From: Bradyrhizobium sp. Ghvi
Lineage (GTDB): Bacteria > Pseudomonadota > Alphaproteobacteria > Rhizobiales > Xanthobacteraceae
Reading direction: 5' to 3'
Length of the DNA: 64,000 bases
Assembly: GCF_900115265.1 (NCBI RefSeq)
Contig: NZ_FOVU01000006.1
Location: 310,001 to 374,000, forward strand
Position numbers and translations under genes: made by a program. The notes below the pieces were generated by a model. The model searched no databases. It saw only the letters and a program-made list of their open reading frames with translations, and had not been told where the DNA came from. Numbering within the stretch: position 1 is the first letter of the stretch; each line of letters starts with the position of its first letter. Below are positions 9,507 through 18,115 of this stretch, piece by piece.

Positions 9507-9617
9507 CGTCATTCCGGGATGAGTGCGCAAGCACGCAGGCCCGGAATCCATTGGGCCGCAGAATTGGTGGTTGAATGGATTCCGGGCTCGCCGCTTCGCG
9601 TCGCCCCGGAATGACGA
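9507..9617. repeat. intergenic repeat, family B, copy 1
   Basis: Inverted repeat framed by cgtcattccggg and ccccggaatgacg, with an inner ggaatccat/atggattcc pair. Other copies are at 15449-15552, 15992-16095 and 52218-52324. It sits between two co-directional genes. Confidence 0.85.
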
Positions 9618-9644
9618 CCAGTCGTTTTTCTTGGAGACAACCCA

Positions 9645-10238
9645 ATGCCCTGGCCTGATCCCATCACCCTGCGCGGACAGCACGCCCGTCTTGAGCCGCT
9701 GTCGAAAGGGCATCTTCCGGGCCTGACGGAAGCGGTGAAGGACGGCGAGCTGTCAAAGCTCTGGTACACCGCGATCCCGCTGCCGGAGAACATGGGCAAG
9801 GAGATCGACCGGCGCCTGGGCCTGCAGGCCGCGGGCTCGATGCTGCCGTTCACGGTGTTCGACGCCGGCGGCAACATCGTCGGCATGACGACGTACATGA
9901 ACATCGATGCCAACAACCGTCGCGTCGAGATCGGCTCGACCTGGTACGGCAAGAGCGCGCAGCGCGGTCCGCTCAATACCCAATGCAAGCTCTTGCTGCT
10001 CACCCACGCCTTCGAGACGCTGAACTGCATCGCGGTCGAGTTCCGCACGCATTTCTTCAACCACCAGAGCCGCCGTGCCATCGAGCGCCTGGGCGCCAAG
10101 CAGGACGGCATCCTGCGCAGTCACCAGGTCGGACCGAACGGCACGCTGCGCGACACCGTCGTGTACAGCATCACCGCCGCCGAATGGCCGACAGTGAAGG
10201 CGCATCTGGAATATCAACTTAACGACAAGCCGCGCTAG
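9645..10238 (+). CDS. GNAT-family N-acetyltransferase
   Basis: A 197-residue acetyltransferase of the RimJ/RimL type (acetyl-CoA to an amino group). The N-terminal strand TLRGQHARLEPLS is typical, and the acetyl-CoA region lies around residues 95-140 (EIGSTWYGKSAQRG, then FRTHFFNHQSRRAIERLGA). GGAGAC precedes the ATG. Likely substrates are a protein N-terminus or a small amine. It is 16 bases upstream of the GMC oxidoreductase and probably co-transcribed with it. Confidence 0.88.
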   Translation: MPWPDPITLRGQHARLEPLSKGHLPGLTEAVKDGELSKLWYTAIPLPENMGKEIDRRLGLQAAGSMLPFTVFDAGGNIVGMTTYMNIDANNRRVEIGSTWYGKSAQRGPLNTQCKLLLLTHAFETLNCIAVEFRTHFFNHQSRRAIERLGAKQDGILRSHQVGPNGTLRDTVVYSITAAEWPTVKAHLEYQLNDKPR

Positions 10239-10254
10239 AGGCGGCCGAGGCACC

Positions 10255-11901
10255 ATGGATAGATTTGACTATGTGATCATCGGCGCGGGGTCTGCCGGCT
10301 GCATTCTCACCTCCAGGCTCAGCGAAGATCCTGATGTCAGCGTCTGCGTGCTGGAGGCCGGGCCTTCCGACTGGCATCCCTACATCCATCTGCCGGCGGG
10401 TTTCATCAAGACCTTCCACATGAAGAGCATCAACTGGGCTTACCAGCAGGAGCCGGGCCCCTACACCGGCGGGCGCAGCATCTACGCGCCGCGTGGCAAG
10501 ACGCTCGGCGGCTCGTCCTCGATCAACGGCCACATCTACAACCGCGGCCAGCGCATGGATTTCGACACCTGGGCGCAGATGGGCAATCGCGGCTGGGGCT
10601 ATGCCGACGTGCTGCCGTACTTCCGGCGCTTGGAGAAGCGGGTCGGCGAGGGCGAGGCGCTCTATCGCGGCCGCGAAGGCAGCCTCACCGTCACCACCAT
10701 GGACTGGCGCGATCCGCTCTGCGAGGCCTTCATGGAAGGCGCGGTCTCGCTCGGCATTCCGCGCAACCCCGATTACAACGGCAAGACGCAAGAGGGTGTG
10801 TCTTACTGCCAGCGCACCATCAACAACGGCCTGCGCGTCTCCGGCTCGACCGCGTTCCTCAAGCCCGCGATGAAGCGGCCCAACGTGCATGTGCGCACCC
10901 ATGCGCACGCGACCGAGATCATCTTCGAGGGCAAGCGCGCCGTCGGCGTGCGCTACATGAAGGGCGGCCGCGGCGGCACGCCCGTGGAGGTGCGCGCCAA
11001 CAAGGAAGTCATCCTGTCCGGCGGCACCTATAATTCGCCGCAGCTGCTCCAGCTCTCCGGCATCGGCTCGCCGGATCTGTTGCAGCAGCACGGTATCGCG
11101 GTGCGTCACGCACTCCCCGTCGGCGAAGGCCTGCAGGACCATTATGCGCCGCGCACCGTGGCGCGGGTCAAGGACATCAAGACCATCAACGAGCTGCGCC
11201 GCGGCTGGCGTCTCTGGGTCGAGGCGATGAAATGGGCGACCCAGCGCAAGGGTCTGCTCTCGCTGTCACCGACCATGGTCTATTGCTTCTGGCATTCCGG
11301 CGAGAGCGCGGACAGCTCCGATTTGCAGCTCACCTTCACGCCGGCTTCTTACAAAGAAGGCGTGCAGGGCCAGCTCGAGGACGAACCCGGCATGACGGTC
11401 GCCTCCTGGCAGCAGCGCCCGGAGAGCCGCGGCTATGTCCGTATCCGCTCCAATGATCCGTTCGCGCCCCCGATCATCCAGACCAATTATCTCGATGCCG
11501 AGCTCGACCGCCGCGTCATCGTCGGCGGCATGAAGCTCGCGCGGCGCCTTTTGAAGTCCGCGCCGCTGTCGCCCTATTACGCCTACGAGGATTTCCCGGG
11601 CCCGAACGTCAACACCGACGACGAATTCCTGGCAGCCGCCACCGAGCGTGGCACCACCACCTTCCATCCCGGCTGCACCTGCCGTATGGGCCCCGCGGAT
11701 TCGACCTGGGCGGTGGTCGACGACCAGCTCCGCGTCCACGGCCTCGAAGGCCTGCGCGTCATCGATGCCTCGGTGATGCCGCGCATGATCTCGGCCAACC
11801 TCAACGCCTCCACCATGATGATCGCCGACCGCGCCTCCGACCTGATCCGCGGCAAGGCGCCGATGGAGGCCGCAAGGATTCCGGAAGCGGCGGTGGCGTA
11901 G
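10255..11901 (+). CDS. GMC-family FAD oxidoreductase (choline/alcohol dehydrogenase-like)
   Basis: A 548-residue flavoprotein oxidising an alcohol to an aldehyde. The N-terminal dinucleotide fold reads VIIGAGSAGCIL, the GMC signature is at about 80-100 (PRGKTLGGSSSINGHIYNRG), and the second signature at about 260-275 (SGGTYNSPQLLQLSGIG). The C-terminal active-site region contains HPGCTCRMG, where most relatives have HPxGTCxMG, and ends with the usual NAS-type segment. Similar in length to BetA, but no betB or betI is nearby, so choline as substrate is not supported. Confidence 0.92.
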   Translation: MDRFDYVIIGAGSAGCILTSRLSEDPDVSVCVLEAGPSDWHPYIHLPAGFIKTFHMKSINWAYQQEPGPYTGGRSIYAPRGKTLGGSSSINGHIYNRGQRMDFDTWAQMGNRGWGYADVLPYFRRLEKRVGEGEALYRGREGSLTVTTMDWRDPLCEAFMEGAVSLGIPRNPDYNGKTQEGVSYCQRTINNGLRVSGSTAFLKPAMKRPNVHVRTHAHATEIIFEGKRAVGVRYMKGGRGGTPVEVRANKEVILSGGTYNSPQLLQLSGIGSPDLLQQHGIAVRHALPVGEGLQDHYAPRTVARVKDIKTINELRRGWRLWVEAMKWATQRKGLLSLSPTMVYCFWHSGESADSSDLQLTFTPASYKEGVQGQLEDEPGMTVASWQQRPESRGYVRIRSNDPFAPPIIQTNYLDAELDRRVIVGGMKLARRLLKSAPLSPYYAYEDFPGPNVNTDDEFLAAATERGTTTFHPGCTCRMGPADSTWAVVDDQLRVHGLEGLRVIDASVMPRMISANLNASTMMIADRASDLIRGKAPMEAARIPEAAVA

Positions 11902-11907
11902 GGCGGT

Positions 11908-12051
11908 CTCGTGCCCCGGACGCAGCGCAGCGTCTCTTCGACGATGCGCTGCAGAGCCGGAGCCCGTCTCGCCGCGATCTCCGTGCCGCTCCTGGGTCCC
12001 GGCTCGGCGCAGCAGCGTTGCACGCTGCAGCGCGTCCGGGACACGTGAGAG
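11908..12051. repeat. intergenic repeat, family A, copy 2
   Basis: Runs from gtgccccggacgcagc to cgcgtccgggacacg, with gcagagccgg and tgggtcccggctcgg blocks inside. It starts six bases after the stop of the GMC gene, and is the first of three repeats filling the gene-free stretch up to 12890. Confidence 0.85.
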
Positions 12052-12085
12052 TGCCGGGGCTTGGTCCCGTCGGGCAAAACACCCA

Positions 12086-12735
12086 TCACGCCGTCAAGCC
12101 CTTCGTACAAAAATATTCCGCTTTACCGAAATTCGGAATTGCGGCATAAGTCGAACCAGCCCGGCCGGACGAAGAGGGGCGGTTCGCGAGTCGTTCGAAT
12201 CGCGGGGTCGGGTTGCGGTGGACGCGGCAGCGTCGGCACGAGATGGGACGGGCAGGGCGGGTAGTCCCTGTGAGCCCGGGACCCGCGTGCGAACGAACGG
12301 CGTTGTTGAGTTCGTCTCGCCAACATTCTTGCAGCGCGTGTGCACACTGCGGCAAGACCCTGTGGCGTCAGGCGAACGCGCGTACGGCAAAACCGTGTCG
12401 TCCTGGCCGTCGATGCTACGGTCAAGCGACCGCGAAGATGCGAGCGAGCCCAACCGGGCAGACTGCATCATCAATTCGCGGAGCGAGGGAGGCCAGAAGA
12501 AAGTCGGCTCCCGGGAGAGCACGGCATAAGCCGTCCGACCATCGCGCAGGGAAGGCCGTGTGTTCGGCTTCACCTGTATGCCGCTGTGCATTCTCAATGC
12601 GTTTTATGCGCACAGCGGACCGTGGGTGCCAGTCGGCACCCGGCCTTCCCTGCGCCCTCTGCTTTTGGGGGCGAGAGATGAAGCAAAGCTCGGGTGAGAT
12701 GAGCCGCGAGGATGCGGAGGTGTGTCTGCGCCTCC
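12086..12735. repeat. large dispersed repeat (about 650 bases), no gene
   Basis: Contains blocks I recognise from recurrent non-coding elements of Bradyrhizobium genomes: caagcccttcgtacaaaaat, ttaccgaaattcgga, an arm pair gggaaggccg/cggccttccc around 12551-12653, and ccttccctgcgccctc near its end. Short open frames occur on both strands but none has a ribosome site or a protein-like sequence; in databases such frames are often listed as hypothetical proteins. Boundaries are approximate. Confidence 0.65.
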
Positions 12736-12742
12736 ACACTCC

Positions 12743-12847
12743 ATGTCATCGCCCGGCTCGACCGGGCGATCCAGTATTCCAGAGGCGGATAGGTAGAGCC
12801 GAGAAGCTGCGGCTTACTGGATGCCCCGGTCAAGCCGGCGCATGACA
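12743..12847. repeat. intergenic repeat, family D, copy 1
   Basis: Inverted repeat framed by atgtcatcgcccggctcgac and gccccggtcaagccgg, with inner tccagta/tactgga arms. A related copy is at 35981-36113. It completes the gene-free stretch 11902-12890. Confidence 0.7.
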
Positions 12848-12890
12848 CTGATTGTGAGGCGGCGGCGCTGCCCTATCGCGAAGAGCGCCG

Positions 12891-13733
12891 TCACACTTCT
12901 CGTCGGCTCAAGAACGCCAGCCGCTCGAACAGATGCACGTCCTGCTCGTTCTTGAGCAGCGCGCCGTGCAGCGGCGGGATCAGTTTGCGCGGGTCGCGTT
13001 CGCGGAGCTGCTCGACGCTCATGTCCTCGTTGAGCAGCAGCTTGAGCCAGTCCAAAAGCTCGGAGGTCGACGGCTTCTTCTTCAGCCCGGGCACCTCGCG
13101 CACCTCGAAGAAGATGCGTAGCGCTTCTTCCACCAGGCGCTTCTTGATGCCGGGGAAGTGGACGTCGACGATGCGGCCCATCGTGTCGGCGTCGGGGAAT
13201 TTGATGTAGTGGAAGAAGCAGCGGCGCAGGAACGCGTCCGGCAGCTCCTTCTCGTTGTTGGAGGTGATCATCATGATCGGGCGCTGCTTGGCCTTGATCG
13301 TCTCGCCGGTCTCGTAGACATGGAATTCCATGCGATCGAGCTCGAGCAAGAGATCGTTCGGGAATTCGATGTCGGCCTTGTCGATCTCGTCGATCAAGAG
13401 CACCGGGCGCTGCTCGGCGGTGAAGGCTTCCCACAACTTGCCGCGCTTGATGTAGTTCTTGATGTCGGACACCCTGGCATCGCCGAGCTGGCTGTCGCGC
13501 AGGCGCGACACCGCGTCGTATTCGTAGAGGCCCTGCTGCGCCTTGGTGGTGGACTTGATGTGCCAGGTCAGCAGCGGCGCGTTCAGCGCCTTCGCCACTT
13601 CCTCCGCCAGCACCGTCTTGCCGGTGCCGGGCTCTCCCTTCACCAGGAGCGGGCGCTCCAGCACGATCGAGGCATTGACGGCGACCTTGAGATCGTCGGT
13701 CGCAACATAATCCTTGGTGCCCGTAAATTTCAT
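12891..13733 (-). CDS. MoxR-type AAA+ ATPase (CoxD-like)
   Basis: A 280-residue ATPase acting as a chaperone or metal-centre maturation factor. Walker A is GEPGTGKT at residues 33-40, Walker B is LLIDEID at about 111-117, and sensor 1 is MITSNNEKELPDAFLRRC with the arginine finger. CoxD-like ATPases usually work with a VWA protein; a CoxE-like gene lies 530 bases away but on the opposite strand, with a GlsB gene between. No carbon monoxide dehydrogenase genes are in the window, so the client is unknown. Confidence 0.92.
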   Translation of the reverse strand: MKFTGTKDYVATDDLKVAVNASIVLERPLLVKGEPGTGKTVLAEEVAKALNAPLLTWHIKSTTKAQQGLYEYDAVSRLRDSQLGDARVSDIKNYIKRGKLWEAFTAEQRPVLLIDEIDKADIEFPNDLLLELDRMEFHVYETGETIKAKQRPIMMITSNNEKELPDAFLRRCFFHYIKFPDADTMGRIVDVHFPGIKKRLVEEALRIFFEVREVPGLKKKPSTSELLDWLKLLLNEDMSVEQLRERDPRKLIPPLHGALLKNEQDVHLFERLAFLSRREV

Positions 13734-13826
13734 TTCGCGTCCTTGTTGGTGGTCGTCCGAGGCACTGTCCCGGTCGCGACAAGGGAACGGCCGCGCATGG
13801 CGGCCGTTCCTGGTTCGGTCAGGCTT

Positions 13827-14072
13827 TCAGACCCGTCTTATCAGCGAAAGGATGACCAGCACAATCACCGCGCCGATCGTGGCATCGACGATGGCGCCGA
13901 ACGTGCCGGTGGCGAGCTCGATGTGCAGCTGAGGCAGGACCCAGCTTGCCACCAGCGCGCCGATGATGCCGACCACGATGTTGCCGATCAGCCCAAATCC
14001 CGCCCCGTGGACAATCTTGCCGGCGAGCCAGCCGGCGATCGCGCCGATGATCAGCGCTGCGATAATTCCCAT
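13827..14072 (-). CDS. GlsB/YeaQ/YmgE-family small membrane protein
   Basis: An 81-residue inner-membrane protein with three hydrophobic, glycine-rich helices (residues 1-23, 27-45, 56-80), matching the family of stress-associated small membrane proteins. The start MGIIAALIIGAIAGWLAGK is preceded by GGGGGAC. It lies upstream of the MoxR gene on the same strand, 93 bases away. A hairpin of ggaacggccg/cggccgttcc arms at about 13785-13812 lies between the two. Confidence 0.88.
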   Translation of the reverse strand: MGIIAALIIGAIAGWLAGKIVHGAGFGLIGNIVVGIIGALVASWVLPQLHIELATGTFGAIVDATIGAVIVLVILSLIRRV

Positions 14073-14164
14073 GGCAAACGTCCCCCAAAATGACCCTGTT
14101 AGGCGCTCAATTCTAGAGCAAAACGCCCTTGGGTCCACGTTGAAACACGGCAGTCGTGATCTCG

Positions 14165-14221
14165 CTTCACCTCTCCCCGACGGGGAGAGGTCGGATCGCG
14201 TGAGCGATCCGGGTGAGGGGG
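14165..14221. repeat. short intergenic palindromic repeat, family E
   Basis: cacctctccccgacggggag followed by cggatcgcgtgagcgatccg. Two stacked palindromes of a type common in Hyphomicrobiales. It sits 40 bases before the start of the VWA gene. Single copy here. Confidence 0.65.
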
Positions 14222-14262
14222 CGCCCCTTGACGTCCGCCATTCGACGGGCAATCTGTCAGCC

Positions 14263-15438
14263 ATGTTCCTGCAATTCTTCACTTCTCTGCGCGATGCGCA
14301 GGTCCCCGTGACGCTGCGCGAATACCTCACGCTGATGGAGGCGCTCGACGCTGACCTGTCGGACTATTCGGTCGAGAATTTCTACTATCTGTCGCGCGCC
14401 TCGCTGGTGAAGGACGAGCGCAACCTCGACAAGTTCGACCGCGTCTTCGGCACGGTGTTCAAAGGGCTGGAAAGCCTGCTTGACGCCATGGAGAAGGCGG
14501 AGATCCCCGAGGAATGGCTGAAGAAGCTCGCCGAGAAATATCTCAGCGAGGAAGAGAAGAAGCAGATCGAGGCCATGGGCTGGGACAAGCTCATGGAGAC
14601 CTTGAAGAAGCGCCTCGAGGAGCAGAAGGGCCGGCACCAGGGCGGCTCGAAGTGGATCGGCACCGCCGGCACCTCGCCGTTCGGCGCCCACGGCTACAAT
14701 CCCGAAGGCGTTCGCATCGGCCAGGAGAAGAACCGCAACAACCGCGCCGTGAAGGTGTGGGACAAGCGCGAGTTCAAGGATCTCGACGGCAATGTCGAGC
14801 TTGGCATCCGCAACATCAAGGTGGCGCTACGCCGCCTGCGCAAGTTCGCGCGCACCGGCGCGCCCGACGAGCTCGATCTCGACACCACCATTCGCGAGAC
14901 CGCCAATCACGGCTATCTCGACGTCCACATGCGCCCTGAAAGGCGCAATGCGGTGAAGCTCCTGGTGTTCTTCGACATCGGCGGCTCCATGGATTCGCAT
15001 ATCGAGCAGGTCGAGGAGCTGTTTTCGGCGGCGAAGAGCGAGTTCAAGCACATGGAGTATTTCTACTTCCACAATTGCCTCTATGAAGGCGTCTGGAAGC
15101 AGAACAAGCGCCGCTTCACCGACCGTACGCCGACCTGGGACGTGCTGCACAAATATCCGCACGACTACAAGGTCGTGTTCGTCGGCGACGCCTCGATGTC
15201 GCCTTACGAGATCATGGTGCCTGGCGGCTCGGTCGAGCATGTCAACGAGGAGCCCGGCTCGGTCTGGCTCGACCGCATCACCCGCACCTATCCGCACACG
15301 GTGTGGCTCAATCCGGTCGCGCAGAAGCACTGGGACTATTCGGAATCCACCACCATCATCAAACGCATTTTTGCCAACCGCATGTATCCGATCACGATCG
15401 AGGGGCTGGAAGGTGCGATGAAGGAATTGACGCACTAG
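14263..15438 (+). CDS. VWA-domain protein, CoxE-like
   Basis: A 391-residue soluble protein with a C-terminal von Willebrand A domain, usual partner of MoxR/CoxD ATPases. The metal site motif reads DIGGS at 238-242, so the second conserved position of DxSxS is Gly, as is common in this subfamily. The N-terminal part (1-130) is helical and charged. The start was chosen at MFLQFFTSLRDAQVPVT, the family start; upstream the frame only crosses a repeat. Transcribed away from the GlsB and MoxR genes. Confidence 0.9.
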   Translation: MFLQFFTSLRDAQVPVTLREYLTLMEALDADLSDYSVENFYYLSRASLVKDERNLDKFDRVFGTVFKGLESLLDAMEKAEIPEEWLKKLAEKYLSEEEKKQIEAMGWDKLMETLKKRLEEQKGRHQGGSKWIGTAGTSPFGAHGYNPEGVRIGQEKNRNNRAVKVWDKREFKDLDGNVELGIRNIKVALRRLRKFARTGAPDELDLDTTIRETANHGYLDVHMRPERRNAVKLLVFFDIGGSMDSHIEQVEELFSAAKSEFKHMEYFYFHNCLYEGVWKQNKRRFTDRTPTWDVLHKYPHDYKVVFVGDASMSPYEIMVPGGSVEHVNEEPGSVWLDRITRTYPHTVWLNPVAQKHWDYSESTTIIKRIFANRMYPITIEGLEGAMKELTH

Positions 15439-15448
15439 CTCTATCCAT

Positions 15449-15552
15449 CGTCATTCCGGACGGCCGCAAAGCGGCCGATCCGGAATCTCGAGATGGGGTG
15501 TGATCATCGAGGTTCCGGGTTCGCTCGCTTCGCGACCGCCCCGGAACGACGG
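15449..15552. repeat. intergenic repeat, family B, copy 2
   Basis: Framed by cgtcattccgga and ccccggaacgacgg, with a short inner palindrome cggccgcaaagcggccg. Lies between the VWA gene and the rhodanese gene. Confidence 0.8.
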
Positions 15553-15573
15553 AAGAGAAAAAGGGAAAACCGC

Positions 15574-15987
15574 ATGCCCCAAAACATCACCCGCGGCATC
15601 AAGGCGCTGATCGACGAGGCCAATGCCGAAATCGAGACGCTCTCGGCCAAGGACGCCATCGAGATATCCAAGAACGGCGACGTCGTCATCGTCGATATCA
15701 GAGACCCTCGCGAGATCGAGCGCGACGGCCGCATTCCCGGCGCGTTCTCCTGCACGCGCGGCATGCTCGAATTCTGGATCGATCCGCAGAGCCCGTATGC
15801 AAAACCGATCTTCCAGGAAGACAAGAAGTTCGTGTTCCACTGCGCCGGCGGCCTGCGTTCCGCGCTGGCAGCCAAGACCGCGCAGGACATGGGCCTGAAG
15901 CCCGTCGCCCACATCGCCGGCGGCTATGCCGCCTGGCGCGATGCCGGTGGTCCGACGGAGAAGTGGGAGCCGAAGAAGAAGGGCTAA
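15574..15987 (+). CDS. single-domain rhodanese-like sulfurtransferase
   Basis: A 137-residue cytoplasmic rhodanese. The CH2A-like motif VVIVDIRDPREIERDGRIPGA is at about 37-57, and the active-site loop FHCAGGLRSA places the persulfide cysteine at residue 90. Residues AHIAGGYAAWRDAGGP close the fold. It probably carries sulfane sulfur. The start MPQNITRGIK was preferred because purine-rich GGAAGAGAAAAAGGGAAA precedes it. The neighbouring sseA is a second, two-domain sulfurtransferase. Confidence 0.9.
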   Translation: MPQNITRGIKALIDEANAEIETLSAKDAIEISKNGDVVIVDIRDPREIERDGRIPGAFSCTRGMLEFWIDPQSPYAKPIFQEDKKFVFHCAGGLRSALAAKTAQDMGLKPVAHIAGGYAAWRDAGGPTEKWEPKKKG

Positions 15988-15991
15988 CCTC

Positions 15992-16095
15992 TCGTCATCC
16001 CGGGGCGCGCGGAGCGCGAGCCCGGGATCCATTCATCCTCTGACTCTGCAGCACGATGGATTCCGGGTTCGTGCTGCGCACGCCCCGGAATGACA
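15992..16095. repeat. intergenic repeat, family B, copy 3
   Basis: Framed by tcgtcatcccgggg and ccccggaatgaca, with an inner atccatt/gatggat pair. It begins five bases after the rhodanese stop and ends 13 bases before the sseA start. Confidence 0.85.
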
Positions 16096-16108
16096 AGAAA
16101 GACGTTGC

Positions 16109-16963
16109 ATGACCGCCACTGATCCCCTCGTCTCAACCGAATGGCTCGCCGCCCACATCAGCGATGCCAACGTCAAAGTGCTCGACGCCAGCTTCAAGCT
16201 GCCGGGCGTGCTGCCGCTGCCGAAGGATGACTATCTCGCCGCGCACCTGCCTGGCGCTGCGTTTTTCGACGTCGATGCGGTGTCTGACCATTCCAATCCG
16301 CTGCCGCACATGTTTCCGAGCGCGGAGCAGTTCGGCCGCGATGTCGGCAATCTCGGCATCGGAAATAGCGACACCGTCGTGATCTACGATGCCGGCGGCT
16401 GGGTCGCCGCACCGCGCGCGTGGTGGATGTTCTTGGCCTTCGGTCATAGCAATGTGCGTATCCTCAACGGCGGCCTGAAGAAGTGGCGTGCTGAAGGGCG
16501 TCCCGTCGAGAGCGGCGAAGTGAAGCCGAAGCCGGCAAGCTTCAGGGCGAGCTATGACCCGAAGCGCGTGCGCAGCATGCAGCAGCTGATCGCCAATGTC
16601 GAAAGCCGCGCCGAACAGGTGATCGACGCGCGCGCGGCCGATCGTTTCGAAGGGCGCGCGCCCGAGCCGCGCGCGGGCATCCGCTCCGGTCACATCCCCG
16701 GCGCGCGCAACGTGCCGTACAATCTGCTGTTCGATGCCGCAACCGGCACGATGAAGCCGCTGGAAGATCTCCGCGCCGCCTTCGTAAATGCCGGCGTCAA
16801 GCTCGATGCGCCGATCGTGACGAGCTGCGGCTCCGGCGTCTCGGCCGGCGTGCTGACGCTCGCGCTCTATCGCTTAGGGATTACCGAGACCGCGCTTTAT
16901 GACGGCTCATGGTCGGAATGGGGCCAGGAAAAGGGCCCGCCGATCGCGACGGGGCCTGCGTAA
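16109..16963 (+). CDS. sseA: 3-mercaptopyruvate sulfurtransferase
   Basis: A 284-residue two-domain rhodanese that transfers sulfur from 3-mercaptopyruvate to thiols or cyanide. The N-terminal domain is the inactive one (VIYDAGGWVAAPRAWWMF, Asp at the cysteine position). The C-terminal active loop is CGSGVSA with Cys240, the signature separating SseA from thiosulfate sulfurtransferases. GHIPGARNVPYN at about 194-205 is also typical. No signal peptide. Confidence 0.94.
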   Translation: MTATDPLVSTEWLAAHISDANVKVLDASFKLPGVLPLPKDDYLAAHLPGAAFFDVDAVSDHSNPLPHMFPSAEQFGRDVGNLGIGNSDTVVIYDAGGWVAAPRAWWMFLAFGHSNVRILNGGLKKWRAEGRPVESGEVKPKPASFRASYDPKRVRSMQQLIANVESRAEQVIDARAADRFEGRAPEPRAGIRSGHIPGARNVPYNLLFDAATGTMKPLEDLRAAFVNAGVKLDAPIVTSCGSGVSAGVLTLALYRLGITETALYDGSWSEWGQEKGPPIATGPA

Positions 16964-16965
16964 GC

Positions 16966-17751
16966 TTAGCGCGTGCGCGCGGCCGTCGTGGCGAGCGTCT
17001 GCTGTGGCTGGCCGAACGGATCGAGCGCCCGCTGGAGCTGCTGCGGCGGCGGGCGTCGCACGACGCGGTGACGCTTCTTCGGCTTGTGCGCGCGTGGCTT
17101 GCTGTCCGGTGTCGCCTTGTTCGCCTTGGGCTTCGCCGGCGCAAGCTCGTTCAGCGCAGCCACCCTTGCCGCCGCGAGGTCGCTCACGCGCGAGGCCAGC
17201 GCCGGTGTCGCGGTGCGCGGCACATCGGTGGCGGACATTGCCGGGGCCGGCGGCGTGACGATGGAAACAGTCGTGTCGGCCGGGGTGAGCGTGTCGGCCG
17301 GCGCGGGAGAAGCAGCCTCGATCTTGGCCGGCTGGGGGGCCGGTGCTTCTGTGGTGGGCGGGGCCGTCTCGACAGGCGCGATGGCTGCGACCTGCACTGC
17401 GACCTGCGCTGCGACCTGGGCCTCAGGCTGGGATTCGAGCGTCACCGCGGCCATCTGCGCGGGATCGGTCTCGACGGCGGGCAGGGCGATGCTCGGGATC
17501 TGGTCCTGCATCGCAGGTGTCGCCTCGTCGGGGACCTGCGCGACTGGCTCCACGCGCAGCGCCGCGAGCGCCGGCCGGACCGGTTCGGGCGCTTGCGCGA
17601 ATACCTGCTCCTGCGGGCCATTCCGCCAAGCGGGGTTGTTGACATACTGCTCGTGGCTCGCCCGGAGCAGCGAGGCGGCTCCCAAGCCGAACACCAGGAT
17701 GGAGGTAGACAGCAGGATCGCGCCAAGCAGGAAGCGGAAGCCGGGAAGCAT
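16966..17751 (-). CDS. single-pass membrane protein with Ala/Pro-rich periplasmic part
   Basis: A 261-residue protein with one strong hydrophobic segment at residues 4-28, then a long low-complexity Ala/Pro/Val/Thr-rich region and a basic C-terminus (RAHKPKKRHRVVRRPPP). The start at MLPGFRFLLGA was preferred to one 18 codons upstream because the membrane anchor then begins at the usual position; no strong ribosome site separates them. Its end nearly touches the convergent sseA end. I do not recognise a function; a cell-envelope anchor is a guess. Confidence 0.7.
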   Translation of the reverse strand: MLPGFRFLLGAILLSTSILVFGLGAASLLRASHEQYVNNPAWRNGPQEQVFAQAPEPVRPALAALRVEPVAQVPDEATPAMQDQIPSIALPAVETDPAQMAAVTLESQPEAQVAAQVAVQVAAIAPVETAPPTTEAPAPQPAKIEAASPAPADTLTPADTTVSIVTPPAPAMSATDVPRTATPALASRVSDLAAARVAALNELAPAKPKANKATPDSKPRAHKPKKRHRVVRRPPPQQLQRALDPFGQPQQTLATTAARTR

Positions 17752-17967
17752 CGACGGGTTACGAATTTCCGCCCCGGCGGCGTGTGGCCAGGGCCCATGA
17801 GCCATCTGAACGCGGTGACGGTACTGCTTGCCGCGTTCGCCACGCGGGGTTCGAGCTCATAGCTGTGGCGAATCAGGCTGATTCGAACATATCGCAACGT
17901 CTCCGCGCCGTTCCGTAAAAAACGAGGTGGAGGACTCCGGCATTCTACGGCGTGATACGATTTCCGC

Positions 17968-18013
17968 CCCGTGATGCAACGGGGCAACTGTGTGCGATTG
18001 CATCACAAATCGC
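17968..18013. other. two inverted repeats upstream of the L,D-transpeptidase gene
   Basis: CCCCGT/ACGGGG (17968-17985) and TGCGATT/AATCGCA (17992-18013, 8-base gap). They lie in the 364-base gap between the divergent membrane-protein and L,D-transpeptidase genes, which otherwise shows no gene. Possible operator or 5' leader structure, untested. Confidence 0.4.
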
Positions 18014-18115
18014 AAAATCGGGCACAAACCAGCCTGTTATGTCTTGAATGTGCCGCGATCTTCGGTCATCTGGCCGGTAACGGCTCGGACGGGGCCCGGG
18101 GACGACACAAGAGCG

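Noticed and set aside
10255..11901. Choline dehydrogenase betA
   Set aside because: Family fits but no betB/betI/transport neighbours and an altered C-terminal motif, so only the GMC family is claimed.
12085..12680. Several 60-210 codon frames on both strands
   Set aside because: They lie in repeats, lack ribosome sites, and have unnatural composition. Treated as repeat-derived.
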